Positions 43,610 to 51,928 are shown, counted from the stretch's first letter. The stretch: 64,000 nucleotides of DNA from Candidatus Saccharimonadota bacterium (GCA_009777795.1 WRLC01000002.1:1-64000), one strand, 5' to 3'. Translations and numbers: made by a program. The notes: generated by a model not told the origin, from the letters alone.

Positions 43610-44175
43610 TAGCGCGGCTAGCCGGGAAAATCGTCGAAAAAACCGACAAATCGGCAATAATTGATGTTGCGGGAGTCGGTTATGAGGTGTTTGTGGCGAG
43701 CGTCGACCACGAAGCGCTGGTGCTGGGCGAGGCGGCGACGCTTTATACTTATCATCATGTGCGGGAGACGAGTCAGGAGTTGTTTGGCTTTTCGACCTTG
43801 GTCGGCAAGCGGTTGTTTGAGCTTTTGCTGACGGTGCAAGGAGTGGGGCCGAAGGCGGCGATGGCGATTTTGTCGGTGGGAGATTTTGAGAATGTGCGGC
43901 ATGCGATTGGGCAGAATGACGCTTTGATGATTGCGCAGGCGGCGGGCGTGGGGCGGAAAACGGCGGAACGGGTGGTCTTGGAGCTGCATGACAAGGTGGG
44001 GGAGAGCAACTTGGCGAGCGCTGGATTTGTGGTGGGTCGGGGGGCGATCCGGGACGATGCGTTGGAGGCTTTGATCGCGCTGGGTTATTCGTTGGCGGAT
44101 GCGACGGCTCGGTTGCAGGAGCTGCCGGCGGACTTGTCGACGGAAGAAAAGATTCGCCGGGCTTTGGCGCAATAA
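43606..44175 (+). CDS. ruvA: Holliday junction DNA-binding protein RuvA
   Basis: RuvA grips the junction for RuvB. The N-terminal OB domain (MIARLAGKIVEKTDKSAIIDVAGVGYEV region), the HhH repeats (TVQGVGPKAAMAIL and AAGVGRKTAERVVLEL) and domain III are present. Length (189 aa) is normal. It lies far from ruvB (7549) and follows ydcF; ruvC is not in the window. Confidence 0.95.
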   Translation: MIARLAGKIVEKTDKSAIIDVAGVGYEVFVASVDHEALVLGEAATLYTYHHVRETSQELFGFSTLVGKRLFELLLTVQGVGPKAAMAILSVGDFENVRHAIGQNDALMIAQAAGVGRKTAERVVLELHDKVGESNLASAGFVVGRGAIRDDALEALIALGYSLADATARLQELPADLSTEEKIRRALAQ

Positions 44176-44179
44176 AAAG

Positions 44180-44229
44180 CGCCGGGCGCTCAGGAACAGA
44201 GGTCCTAGCGAGTGTCCGGACACTCGGGG
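44180..44229. other. Convergent intergenic palindromes with possible repeat family 3
   Basis: Between convergent ruvA and murA lie AGCGCCGGGCGCT and a 16-bp palindrome GAGTGTCCGGACACTC enclosed by CTAGC...GCTAG. They may act as terminators although T runs are lacking. The AACAGAGG and CCGGACACTCGGG parts resemble gltX 15179-15225. Confidence 0.4.
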
Positions 44230-45798
44230 CTAGATGCCGACGACTTTTTTGACGTCGGCGCCGAGGGAGTTGAGGCGGCGAACGATGTCGGCGTAGCCGC
44301 GGTTAATCATGTAGACGTTGCGCAGGATTGAGCGGCCGGGGGCGGCGAGCATGGCGAGGAGGAGGACCATGGCGGGGCGGAGGGCAGGCGGGGTCATCAT
44401 GCTGGCGGGGCGGAAGTGAGTTGGGCCGGTGATGAAGACGCGGTGGGCGTCCAAAAGTTGGACTTTGACGCCGACGCGGTCGAGCTCGGAGAGATAGATG
44501 GCGCGGTTTTCGAAGACCCAGTCGTGGATGAGGGTGCGTCCGTTAGCGATGGCGGCGATGATGGCGAAGAAGGGGAGGTTGTCGATGTTAAGGCCGGGGA
44601 AGGGCATGGGGGTGATTTTGTCGATCGGGGCGACGAGTTGGGATTTGCGTAAATAGAGGTCGACGAGGCGGGAGCGGCCGTTGGTGCTAAGGTATTCGGG
44701 CGAGAGGTCGAACTCGGCGCCCATGGTGCGCAGGACTTGGAGCTCAATTTCCATGAACTCGATGGGGACGCGCTTGATGGTGATGCTTGAATTGGTGACG
44801 AGTCCGGCGGCGATGAAGGTCATGGCCTCGATCGGGTCCTCGGCAGGGGCGTACTCGATGTCGGCTTTGAGCTTCTTTTTGCCGTAGATGGTGAGGGTGG
44901 TGGTGCCGATGCCCTCGAATTTGACGCCGAGTTTCTCGAGGAAGAAGCAGACGTCTTGGACCATGTAGTTGGGGCTGGCGTTTTTGATGATGGTTTTGGC
45001 GGGGACTTGGGCGGCGGCGATGATGGCGTTTTCGGTGGTAGTGTCGCCGCGTTCGGTTAAAATAATGACTTGGTCTTGGGGTTGCCAGTCGGCGACGGTG
45101 GCGGTGTAAAAGCCGTTCTCGCAGCGGGTGTCAACGTCGAGACCGAAGTGGGAGAGGGCCTGCAAGTGCGGTTCGACGGTGCGTTCGCCAAGCGAACAGC
45201 CGCCGGCGAAGGGGAGTTTGAAGCTTTTGAAGCGGTGGAGGAAGGTGCTCATCATCATCAGGGCGGAGCGGGTGCGGCGGGCGGTGTCAATGTCCATGAG
45301 GTCGAGGTTGAATTCGCGCGGCGGGGTGAGTTTGAGGTCTTTGCGGTGGTTTTTCCACTCGATTTCAAAGCCGATGCTCTCGATGACCTCGATGATGCGG
45401 TTGCACTCTTCGACGCGGCTGATGCCTTTGATGGTGGTGGTGCCGCGGTTGGCGAGGGCGGCGCAGAGGACGCCGAGCGAGGCGTTTTTGCTGGCGAGGA
45501 CGCCGATGCTGCCTTTGAGTTCGTTGCCGCCGTTGACGAGGAAGCTAGCAATCTCGCTGTCGTTGATGGTAAGGATGGGCTGGTGAAGGACGCGGCCGAG
45601 GTGGTTGATGGTGTCGAGAGTAATATTGCGGTCGCCGTTTTCGATGCGGGCGATGGCGGACTGGGAGGTGCCGAGTTTCTTGGCGAGCTCGCTTTGGGTC
45701 CAGCCGTGGCGGAGGCGGAGGCTCTCGACGAGCCTGCCCACCTGAGATTTATACGACTGCCGTCGAGTTTCCTTAGCGCTTGGTTTTGATTCGCTCAT
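44230..45798 (-). CDS. murA: UDP-GlcNAc enolpyruvyl transferase with N-terminal HTH domain
   Basis: MurA starts peptidoglycan precursor synthesis. The transferase part (about residues 85-522) shows the catalytic-cysteine loop AGGCSLGERTVEPHLQAL and FIAAGLVTNSSI. Before it, residues about 15-80 form an XRE/Cro-type helix-turn-helix (WTQSELAKKLGTSQSAIARIENGD). Length is 522 aa against about 420. This domain could let the enzyme bind DNA or be a fixed fusion in the lineage. It lies 17 bp after efp. Confidence 0.93.
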   Translation of the reverse strand: MSESKPSAKETRRQSYKSQVGRLVESLRLRHGWTQSELAKKLGTSQSAIARIENGDRNITLDTINHLGRVLHQPILTINDSEIASFLVNGGNELKGSIGVLASKNASLGVLCAALANRGTTTIKGISRVEECNRIIEVIESIGFEIEWKNHRKDLKLTPPREFNLDLMDIDTARRTRSALMMMSTFLHRFKSFKLPFAGGCSLGERTVEPHLQALSHFGLDVDTRCENGFYTATVADWQPQDQVIILTERGDTTTENAIIAAAQVPAKTIIKNASPNYMVQDVCFFLEKLGVKFEGIGTTTLTIYGKKKLKADIEYAPAEDPIEAMTFIAAGLVTNSSITIKRVPIEFMEIELQVLRTMGAEFDLSPEYLSTNGRSRLVDLYLRKSQLVAPIDKITPMPFPGLNIDNLPFFAIIAAIANGRTLIHDWVFENRAIYLSELDRVGVKVQLLDAHRVFITGPTHFRPASMMTPPALRPAMVLLLAMLAAPGRSILRNVYMINRGYADIVRRLNSLGADVKKVVGI

Positions 45799-45814
45799 AT
45801 CTTGGAACTCCCAC

Positions 45815-46375
45815 CTACTTTTGACGTTCCCTGTAAGTTAGATTTTCTGTATCGATGGAGACCACGTCGCCGACTTTGATGAAGGCGGGGACTTTGATAA
45901 CGAGGCCGGTTTCGAGCTCGGCGTCCTTCATGACGCTAGAGGTGGTGTCGCCTTTGACAACGTTTTCGGTGTGGGCGACGGTGAGCCAGAGGTTTTTAGG
46001 CAGGACGAGACCGACAATGGCGCCGTTGAAGAATTGGAGATCGAGTTCGGAGTTTTCCTTAAGGAAGCTTTTGGCGTCGCCGACGATTTCGAGGGGGAGT
46101 TGGTATTGTTCGTAAGTTTCGGGGTCCATGAAGAAGAAATCGCTGGCGTCGTCGTAGAGGAACTGGACGCGGCGATTGTTGACTTCGGCAGGGGTGATTT
46201 TGTCTTGGCCTTTGAAGGTTTTGGGGATAAGGGCGCCGGTCAGGAGGTTTTTGAGCTTGACGTTGACGATGGAACCGCCGCGGCCGACGACTTTCTGGGA
46301 ATATTCGACAACTTTGAAGGGGGCGCCGTCAAGTTCGATGACGGTATTTTTCTTGAGGTCGGTGGGTGAGTACAT
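45815..46375 (-). CDS. efp: Elongation factor P
   Basis: EF-P relieves ribosome stalling at proline runs. Three beta-barrel domains are implied by length (186 aa) and by FLYDDASDFFFMDPETYEQ. The tip loop reads VVGRGGSIVNV, with Arg where many bacteria have a modified Lys. It lies in the row rpsF, ssb, rpsR, efp, murA. Confidence 0.95.
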   Translation of the reverse strand: MYSPTDLKKNTVIELDGAPFKVVEYSQKVVGRGGSIVNVKLKNLLTGALIPKTFKGQDKITPAEVNNRRVQFLYDDASDFFFMDPETYEQYQLPLEIVGDAKSFLKENSELDLQFFNGAIVGLVLPKNLWLTVAHTENVVKGDTTSSVMKDAELETGLVIKVPAFIKVGDVVSIDTENLTYRERQK

Positions 46376-46378
46376 ATC

Positions 46379-46576
46379 TTAACCCTCCGCAACAAAGGCG
46401 ATCAGACCGAGGTGGCGGGCTCGCTTAATGGCCACCGCTAGTTGACGCTGTTGTTTGCTGGAAAGCCCGGTTTTGCTGGCAGGCTCGATGCGGCCAAAAG
46501 AGTCGATGTGGCGGATTAGCTGCTTGGGGTTCCTGTAATCGAAATAGGCTTGTTTATCTACTTTAAATTTTCTCAT
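46379..46576 (-). CDS. rpsR: 30S ribosomal protein bS18
   Basis: This 65 aa protein has YFDYRNPKQLIRHIDSFGRIEPASKTGLSSKQQRQLAVAIKRARHL-type sequence, covering nearly all of S18. A Shine-Dalgarno AGGAG lies before the ATG. It follows ssb by 9 bp. Confidence 0.96.
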   Translation of the reverse strand: MRKFKVDKQAYFDYRNPKQLIRHIDSFGRIEPASKTGLSSKQQRQLAVAIKRARHLGLIAFVAEG

Positions 46577-46585
46577 ATTTACTCC

Positions 46586-47023
46586 TTAAAATGGGACGTC
46601 GTCCAAGTTGATAGTGTCTTCGATGTCGACTGGGGCGACATCTTTGGCTTTGCCGGCGGCAGCGTCGTCGGATGGGGTGAAGCCGCCAGAGTCGCCCTTG
46701 CGCCCGGCGAAAGTCCAGTTGTCGGCGATGAACTCAGGGGAAATGCCAGTGGTGCCGTCGGACTTGGTGTAGGTGCGGATGTCGAGATTCTGGCCGGCGA
46801 CAATGACGCCGGAACCTTTGTCGAGGTATTTGGCGGCGTTTTCAGCGCGAGCACCAAAAACTGAAGCGCGGTAAAAAGTGGTTTGCTGGTTGTCGGGAGC
46901 GCCCTTCTTGTAGGTGCTGACGGCGACGTTAATCTCGGCGACATCAAGCCCCGAAGGGGTCTTTTTGAGCTCGGGTTTGCGGGTCAAATTACCCGAAATT
47001 ACGATATTTGAAAAACCTGCCAT
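46586..47023 (-). CDS. ssb: Single-stranded DNA-binding protein
   Basis: This 145 aa protein has an N-terminal OB fold, a Gly/Asp-rich linker and the conserved acidic C-terminal tip ending DDVPF, used to recruit partners. It lies between rpsF and rpsR as in many bacteria. Confidence 0.96.
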   Translation of the reverse strand: MAGFSNIVISGNLTRKPELKKTPSGLDVAEINVAVSTYKKGAPDNQQTTFYRASVFGARAENAAKYLDKGSGVIVAGQNLDIRTYTKSDGTTGISPEFIADNWTFAGRKGDSGGFTPSDDAAAGKAKDVAPVDIEDTINLDDVPF

Positions 47024-47024
47024 A

Positions 47025-47378
47025 TTATTCTTCCTCCTTTAAATCTTTTGCTTCCTTTTTTTCGCTTTCGCGGGCTTTGCGGGCCTCAATAACTTTGGGG
47101 TCAGCCGCGACCACGAGGTGGCGGATGACTTCGTTCATGAGCACAAGGGCGCGGTCAAGTTTGGCGACGTTGCTAGGCTCGAGTTTGACGTCGTAGTAAT
47201 AAAAAATCGCGCTGTCGAGACCGGCGATTTTGTAGGCCAATTTTTTGCGGCCCTCTTCGGTAGTGTTGGCGATTGCACCGCCCAAATCGGCGATGGCTTT
47301 CTCGACCCGTTCGATTGCCGGGCTGAGGTTGAGTTCCAAATCAGGATGGAACAAGATTGATACTTCGTATTCGCGCAT
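47025..47378 (-). CDS. rpsF: 30S ribosomal protein bS6
   Basis: This 117 aa protein begins MREYEVSILFHPDLE, and the segments KLAYKIAGLDSAIFYYYDVKLE and VIRHLVV are typical of S6. The tail is Lys/Glu-rich. It is the first gene of the rpsF-ssb-rpsR-efp-murA unit. Confidence 0.96.
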   Translation of the reverse strand: MREYEVSILFHPDLELNLSPAIERVEKAIADLGGAIANTTEEGRKKLAYKIAGLDSAIFYYYDVKLEPSNVAKLDRALVLMNEVIRHLVVAADPKVIEARKARESEKKEAKDLKEEE

Positions 47379-47488
47379 TGCTTCCTTTCTTAAAGCTTGG
47401 TTTGTGGCCGGCGCTTTCCGCCGACTAGGCTAATAACATACTTATTTTATCATATCTGGCGAGGAATGCAATAGCTGGACCTGCTTTC

Positions 47489-47593
47489 TTGACTTTTGGG
47501 GGGAAGTGTGATATAATGGGGAGGGTGCCTTATGGCGCGAAAAATAATTTTGAGATGCGCCGAAGGTGGCGCGCACTTTAGGAGGGAAAACAG
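47489..47593 (+). promoter_or_regulatory. Consensus promoter and structured leader
   Basis: TTGACT (47489-47494), a 17 bp spacer and TATAAT (47512-47517) are followed by GGGGAGGGTG, a GCGCGAA...GCGCC-type fold, CGCACTTTAGGAGGG and the start codon. Confidence 0.75.
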
Positions 47594-48337
47594 ATGAGGC
47601 GATTGATGTGGAAACTAACGCAATGGTGCCGCAGGGAACCGGGGTTGTCTGCACTGTCCATCGCTGCTTTGCTCGCCACCTTGTGCCTGATATTAGCCAT
47701 TGGTGGAACGCTAGGAATCGTTGGTAAAGGGAAGCTCGACAGAGCGAATACGAGCCTCTGGCAGGCGAGACAGGAGAGCGAACGATTATTGGCGGAAGTC
47801 AAAGCGGCGGAGTCGAGGCAGGATGAGCTAATCGCAAGCCTGCGGGCGGAGATAGCTGGTTATCAGGCGGCGGCGGCCGAAGGGCTGGTGGTGGCGCGAG
47901 CAAGTGCGGCGCTGGTGGCAGCGGATGCGATGACGCCAGAGGTGGTTTGGCGGTACGAGACAGGCGGCCGGATGCAGATAACTGTACGGGCCGAGGTCAA
48001 TGTACGGCCGGCGCCGACGGTGTCGTGCGGGATTAGTTTCGGGATGGTACCGAAGGAACTACAGATAGGGCCGGATTATTTCTACAGCAAAACCGAGCCG
48101 AACGCGGACGGCAGTTTGTCGTCTGGGAACTGGATTGGTGTGCCGGTGATGAGCGTGGCGCGCTATCTGGATGCCGAGGCGCTGGACGACCCGGACGGGG
48201 TGGTCTGGATCTCGATTGACTATCTGAGCTTTTCGGATTGGCTACGAAACTATCCGCCAAAAGAAGTGAGTTTAAGGCCCGAGCCGGAGCCAGCGGAGAC
48301 GCTGCCGGTGGAAATGGAGCCGGGGCAGACGAAATAA
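47594..48337 (+). CDS. Single-pass membrane protein, unknown
   Basis: This 247 aa protein has one membrane segment (about residues 22-44), a coiled-coil-like stretch (about 50-100) and a C-terminal domain rich in Val/Pro/Gly ending in a Pro/Glu tail. No family is recognised. A short leader with an AGGAGG site precedes it. The downstream lysozyme-like gene has a similar leader and also one or more N-terminal membrane segments, so both may act at the envelope. Confidence 0.7.
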   Translation: MRRLMWKLTQWCRREPGLSALSIAALLATLCLILAIGGTLGIVGKGKLDRANTSLWQARQESERLLAEVKAAESRQDELIASLRAEIAGYQAAAAEGLVVARASAALVAADAMTPEVVWRYETGGRMQITVRAEVNVRPAPTVSCGISFGMVPKELQIGPDYFYSKTEPNADGSLSSGNWIGVPVMSVARYLDAEALDDPDGVVWISIDYLSFSDWLRNYPPKEVSLRPEPEPAETLPVEMEPGQTK

Positions 48338-48343
48338 TGCCCA

Positions 48344-48367
48344 AAGCCCCCAGTTAACTGGGGGCTT
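48344..48367 (+). terminator. Stem-loop after membrane-protein gene
   Basis: AAGCCCCCAGTTAACTGGGGGCTT is a perfect palindrome just after the stop; only a weak T/A run follows. Confidence 0.65.
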
Positions 48368-48403
48368 AAAACCGGGAACTTTGGGCGGTTTGGGGCTAAA
48401 GTA

Positions 48404-48522
48404 TTGACTTTTAAGCGTAAGTGTGATATAATGGTGAGAGATACCCCGATAGATGTTGAAATCCACAAGGGTGAACTTTAACTTATGAGTGTACACCCGA
48501 CCTTAAAAAGGAGGAACTGAAA
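48404..48522 (+). promoter_or_regulatory. Consensus promoter and long leader
   Basis: TTGACT (48404-48409), a 17 bp spacer and TATAAT (48427-48432) precede a leader of about 90 nt with GGGTGAACTTTA and an AGGAGG site. Confidence 0.7.
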
Positions 48523-49758
48523 ATGACCAAGTCAAAAGCAACTCGGCCCCGAACGATTGGGGCAAGAATAGGCAAGATTTTGGAATTTGCTCCGTGCACA
48601 ACAGAGCTAATCAAATCCCGAAATCAAGCCGTCAGCAAACGACATCAGATGGGACAAAAGCCGCTTAACCCGGCAATCCAAGCGATAATAATCGCTGGGA
48701 TACTGCTGGTGCGACTAATCGAGTTCGTCCTGATGGCGACGGTTGGTATGTTGGTCGGCTGTCTGATGATGGCGGTCTGGCGATGGGGCTGGAAGCGGTT
48801 TGCCGTTTGCAGTCTGATGATTGTGGTGCTGTTAGCCAACAGCGCGATGTTTCCCAAGATGCTAAGAGATCTCTACGCTAGCGAACAAGAGTCGCGGCAA
48901 GCTTTGATGGCGACGATTTGGGCCGAAACGGAAGAGCAGCGGAGATTTGACAATCTGTTGTGGGAACTGAGCGCAAGTGGCGAGCTAAGTGGCGTGGAAT
49001 CGATTTACCAAGATGAAAACGGCGAGTATGTAGTCGAGTTTTCGGCCGAATGGCTGGAAGAGAAGGCATTTTGGCAGGCGATGGCGGCCTACAAGCAGCA
49101 ACAAGAGGAAGAACAGGCGCGGATAGAATTCTTGCTGGCAACTGATGAAGAGTTTGCGTTAGAGTACTATCTGCAGCACTTCCCGCAGTACGCGGTCGCT
49201 GAAGAGACGCAAGTGCTTGATGAGTTGCCAGAGGCGACAATTAAGTACGTGCTGCCGGAAAGCTTTACGATTGGCGGCGGCGTGTTCTCGGCGACGAACA
49301 ATAACCAGCAAAGGTACCAGAATGTGAGCGAGTTTTTCGAGTTTTGGGACGCGAAAGGGCTGACATTGGAGGGAATTTGCGGGTTAGCTGGAAATTGGTT
49401 CAAGGAATACTCATTTTATGTGAATTCCAACCCGTATGCGACAGACAACAGCCATTTTGGTATGTGGCAGCTGGGCCGAACCTACAATGGCCAGCCGGCG
49501 GAACTGTTCAGGTTGTATGAGAACCAGTATGTCGACCGCAATTCGCTGGAAACACAGTGCCAGTTTGTCTATGATATAATAACTGGCAAGTGGGACGAGC
49601 GGCTAACAGTGAAGTATGGCCATGTTTGGGATCTCTTGATGGAGGCGGAAAGCGCGGCGGAAGCGGCGAGAATCTTCAATCGAGATTTCGAGAAAGGCGG
49701 CCACACTGAGAACAGGGCGCGGCATGCGGGAACCATCTATGAGCAGCTGCGACCTTAG
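48523..49758 (+). CDS. Membrane-anchored lysozyme-like protein
   Basis: This 411 aa protein has basic N-terminal residues, two hydrophobic segments (about 50-110), a helical Glu/Gln-rich region, and a C-terminal domain resembling phage-tail-type lysozymes (GICGLAGNWFKEYSF, HFGMWQLG, then ARIFNRDFEKGG with ENRARHAG). It probably cleaves peptidoglycan, of the host bacterium or of the cell itself. The catalytic Glu is not certain. It has its own promoter with a leader, and a terminator. Confidence 0.75.
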   Translation: MTKSKATRPRTIGARIGKILEFAPCTTELIKSRNQAVSKRHQMGQKPLNPAIQAIIIAGILLVRLIEFVLMATVGMLVGCLMMAVWRWGWKRFAVCSLMIVVLLANSAMFPKMLRDLYASEQESRQALMATIWAETEEQRRFDNLLWELSASGELSGVESIYQDENGEYVVEFSAEWLEEKAFWQAMAAYKQQQEEEQARIEFLLATDEEFALEYYLQHFPQYAVAEETQVLDELPEATIKYVLPESFTIGGGVFSATNNNQQRYQNVSEFFEFWDAKGLTLEGICGLAGNWFKEYSFYVNSNPYATDNSHFGMWQLGRTYNGQPAELFRLYENQYVDRNSLETQCQFVYDIITGKWDERLTVKYGHVWDLLMEAESAAEAARIFNRDFEKGGHTENRARHAGTIYEQLRP

Positions 49759-49783
49759 GTTGTACACAAAAATTAAGTGGTAG

Positions 49784-49819
49784 AAATCCCCGTTCGCGAT
49801 AGCGAAATGGGGATTTTCT
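49784..49819. terminator. Bidirectional terminator
   Basis: AAATCCCCGTTCGC and GCGAAATGGGGATTT pair around an ATA loop between convergent genes. Confidence 0.85.
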
Positions 49820-49831
49820 ATGTCGGTTTAA

Positions 49832-50254
49832 TTAGTCGATGACTTCGACGCCCATGGAGCGGGCGGAGCCGGCGACGATTTTGATGGCGGCCTCGATGTC
49901 GTTGGCGTTAAGGAGGTCCTGCTTGGCCTCGGCGATTTCTTTAAGCTGGGCTTTGCTGATTTTGCCGACTTTCTCGAGGTTAGGCTTGCCGGAGCCTTTG
50001 GGGATGTTGATTTTTTCGCGAATCAGGTCGTCGACGGGGCGGCCGAGGCAGTTCCAAGTGAAGGTGCGGTCGTCGTAGACTTGGATGTGGACGATGACGT
50101 CTTTGCCTTGGAATTCTTTGGTAGCTTCGTTGAAGGGGTTGATGAAGTCCATCATATTGAGGCCCCACTGACCGAGGGTCGAGCCGACTGGTGGACCAGC
50201 GGTGGCGCGGCCACCGGGGACGCGTAGTTTAAGATTACCGATAATTTGTTTCAT
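49832..50254 (-). CDS. rplK: 50S ribosomal protein uL11
   Basis: This 140 aa protein has LKLRVPGGRATAGPPVGSTLGQWGLNMMDF at the N-terminus and AGSARSMGVEV at the C-terminus, both L11 marks. It is the last gene of the secE-nusG-rplK row; rplA does not follow here. Confidence 0.97.
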   Translation of the reverse strand: MKQIIGNLKLRVPGGRATAGPPVGSTLGQWGLNMMDFINPFNEATKEFQGKDVIVHIQVYDDRTFTWNCLGRPVDDLIREKINIPKGSGKPNLEKVGKISKAQLKEIAEAKQDLLNANDIEAAIKIVAGSARSMGVEVID

Positions 50255-50324
50255 AGGTTTCCTTTAATTAAATAAGCTGTGCGTAACGGTTATATTATAG
50301 CAAATTTGAGGGGAATTGCAAGGG

Positions 50325-50876
50325 TCAAGAAATTTTTTCGACTTGGAGGGCGTCAAGCTCGGATTGGGTTTCGCGGCCGAACATCGAGAGCATGACTTTG
50401 ATTTTGCCTTTGTCTTCGTCGATTTCGGAGACGGAGCCGTCGAAGCCGCGGAAGGGGCCGTCTTTGACGCGAACGATTTCGCCGATGGCGTATTTGACGG
50501 AGAACTTAGGGTCGTCGGAGCCGAGGCGGCGTTGGATGGCGTCGATTTCGCGTGGGCTGACAGGGGAGGGGTGGGTGCCGGTGCCGATGAAACCGGTGGC
50601 GCCGGGGACATTGCGGACGGCGTACCAGCTTTCGTCGGAGAGTTTCATTTCGACCAGAACGTAGCCGTTAAAGATTTTGCGGTCGGCGACGCGACGTTTG
50701 CCGTTTTTGATTTCGATTTGCTTTTCTTTGGGGACGATGGCGTCAAAAATTAGGTCTTTGTAGTGGTCGTCCTCGACTAGGGCGAGGATGCCGTCTTTGA
50801 CTTTGTCCTCGTGACCGGAGTAGGTCGAAACGGCGTACCAGTTGCGAGCGTTATCGTAATTAAATCGGTTGGCCAT
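50325..50876 (-). CDS. nusG: Transcription antitermination factor NusG
   Basis: This 183 aa protein has NWYAVSTYSGHEDKVKDGI, GYVLVEMKL and the C-terminal KOW motif KDGPFRGFDGSVSEID. It follows secE and precedes rplK as usual. Confidence 0.97.
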   Translation of the reverse strand: MANRFNYDNARNWYAVSTYSGHEDKVKDGILALVEDDHYKDLIFDAIVPKEKQIEIKNGKRRVADRKIFNGYVLVEMKLSDESWYAVRNVPGATGFIGTGTHPSPVSPREIDAIQRRLGSDDPKFSVKYAIGEIVRVKDGPFRGFDGSVSEIDEDKGKIKVMLSMFGRETQSELDALQVEKIS

Positions 50877-50904
50877 GGTTATTTTTCTCCTTTACTTATA
50901 ATAA

Positions 50905-51180
50905 TCATCCTAATATCCTTTGAAAAACTGCGCTCCAAAAGGCGTCGAGCAACGAGATGAAGATGAAGAAAATGAGGGCGTAGATGATGACGGCGAAGGT
51001 CATTTTCCATGCGGCTTTGCGGTTGGGGAAGCGCATGAGGCGCAGTTCGCGGAAGCTGGCGGCAATGTAGCTGCCAAACCGGATGAATGGTCGGAAGATT
51101 TTGGGGCTGCCCCCGGATTTTTGGGTGGCCTTTTTGGCCTGTTTGGGCGTACGCTTTTGGCGTTTTGCTGAATTCTTCAT
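50905..51180 (-). CDS. secE: Preprotein translocase subunit SecE
   Basis: This 91 aa protein has a Lys-rich N-terminus, then the SecE pattern ELRLMRFPNRKAAWKMTFAVI followed by one membrane helix. It is slightly longer than minimal SecE. It lies at the head of the secE-nusG-rplK unit. Confidence 0.93.
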   Translation of the reverse strand: MKNSAKRQKRTPKQAKKATQKSGGSPKIFRPFIRFGSYIAASFRELRLMRFPNRKAAWKMTFAVIIYALIFFIFISLLDAFWSAVFQRILG

Positions 51181-51243
51181 TTCGCTCCTATAAAAATAGT
51201 CTGCACGCAGACTGTCAATAGTATAGCAAAGATTTTTGGGATG

Positions 51244-51828
51244 TCAAGTGCGGCGAGCGCGGATGATGAGACGATGGGTGTAGGTGTCGATGGCGTGGTT
51301 GAAATCGCCGGCACAAGTCATGACGACGAGTTCGTGAGTGTAATCTTCGGGGGCGAGGACTTGGCGCATACTGATGGACTCGCGGACCTCTGTGGAGATA
51401 GAATAAACCTGATAGGCTACCCCCCCTATTGTATCAGAAGCGAGGTGAATTGTCAAGTGGTCGCCGATTTGGAGGGCTTCGAGGCCTTGAAAAATGCCGT
51501 CGTTGTGGCCGACAAGGAAGACGACCCCGGGGTCTTGGGGGGCGGCGTTGGGCTCAAACCAGCCGACGTCGTGGTCGGGGACGGCGATTTGGCGGGTGGC
51601 GGAGTCGAGGCCGACAGGGGTGATGGGGGCGGAGAGGTTGAGGGCGGGGATTTCGAGGCGGGTGGGTTCGTGGTCGGCGCGGTAAAGGGGGATTTGGGAG
51701 TCGGCGCGGGAGGTTTGGAAGTCTTGGAAGAGGAAGAAGGCGGCGGAGGCGAGGAGGGCGAGAAAGACGCAAATAAGTGAGGAAAAAGCGAAAAAGCGGC
51801 TTTTTCGGTTGTGGTTATAGACCTCCAT
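51244..51828 (-). CDS. Sortase (second copy)
   Basis: This 194 aa protein has one N-terminal membrane anchor and a catalytic domain with VGHNDG, VMTCAGDF and THRLIIRA (His, Cys, Arg). It has no repeat insertion, unlike the sortase at 8569. A consensus promoter lies inside it in sense direction. Substrates could include the surface proteins at 1-285 and 16498-18140. Confidence 0.9.
   Translation of the reverse strand: MEVYNHNRKSRFFAFSSLICVFLALLASAAFFLFQDFQTSRADSQIPLYRADHEPTRLEIPALNLSAPITPVGLDSATRQIAVPDHDVGWFEPNAAPQDPGVVFLVGHNDGIFQGLEALQIGDHLTIHLASDTIGGVAYQVYSISTEVRESISMRQVLAPEDYTHELVVMTCAGDFNHAIDTYTHRLIIRARRT
51428..51456 (-). promoter_or_regulatory. Sense promoter inside sortase 2
   Basis: On the minus strand TTGACA (51456-51451), a 17 bp spacer and TACAAT (51433-51428) are followed by AGGGGGGG. 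It points towards secE. Confidence 0.45.
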
Positions 51829-51899
51829 ATGTATCTAGAATACAGGAAAATATAGGCATAAGCAATACTTGAAAAATGAGCGGATTTGTAAAAAGACTC

Positions 51900-51928
51900 T
51901 TGACAAATTTTTGGCGTGTGGCTATACT
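51900..51928 (+). promoter_or_regulatory. Promoter of sigma-like/HARE-HTH gene
   Basis: TTGACA (51900-51905), a 17 bp spacer and TATACT (51923-51928) lie about 30 bp before the start codon. Confidence 0.7.
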
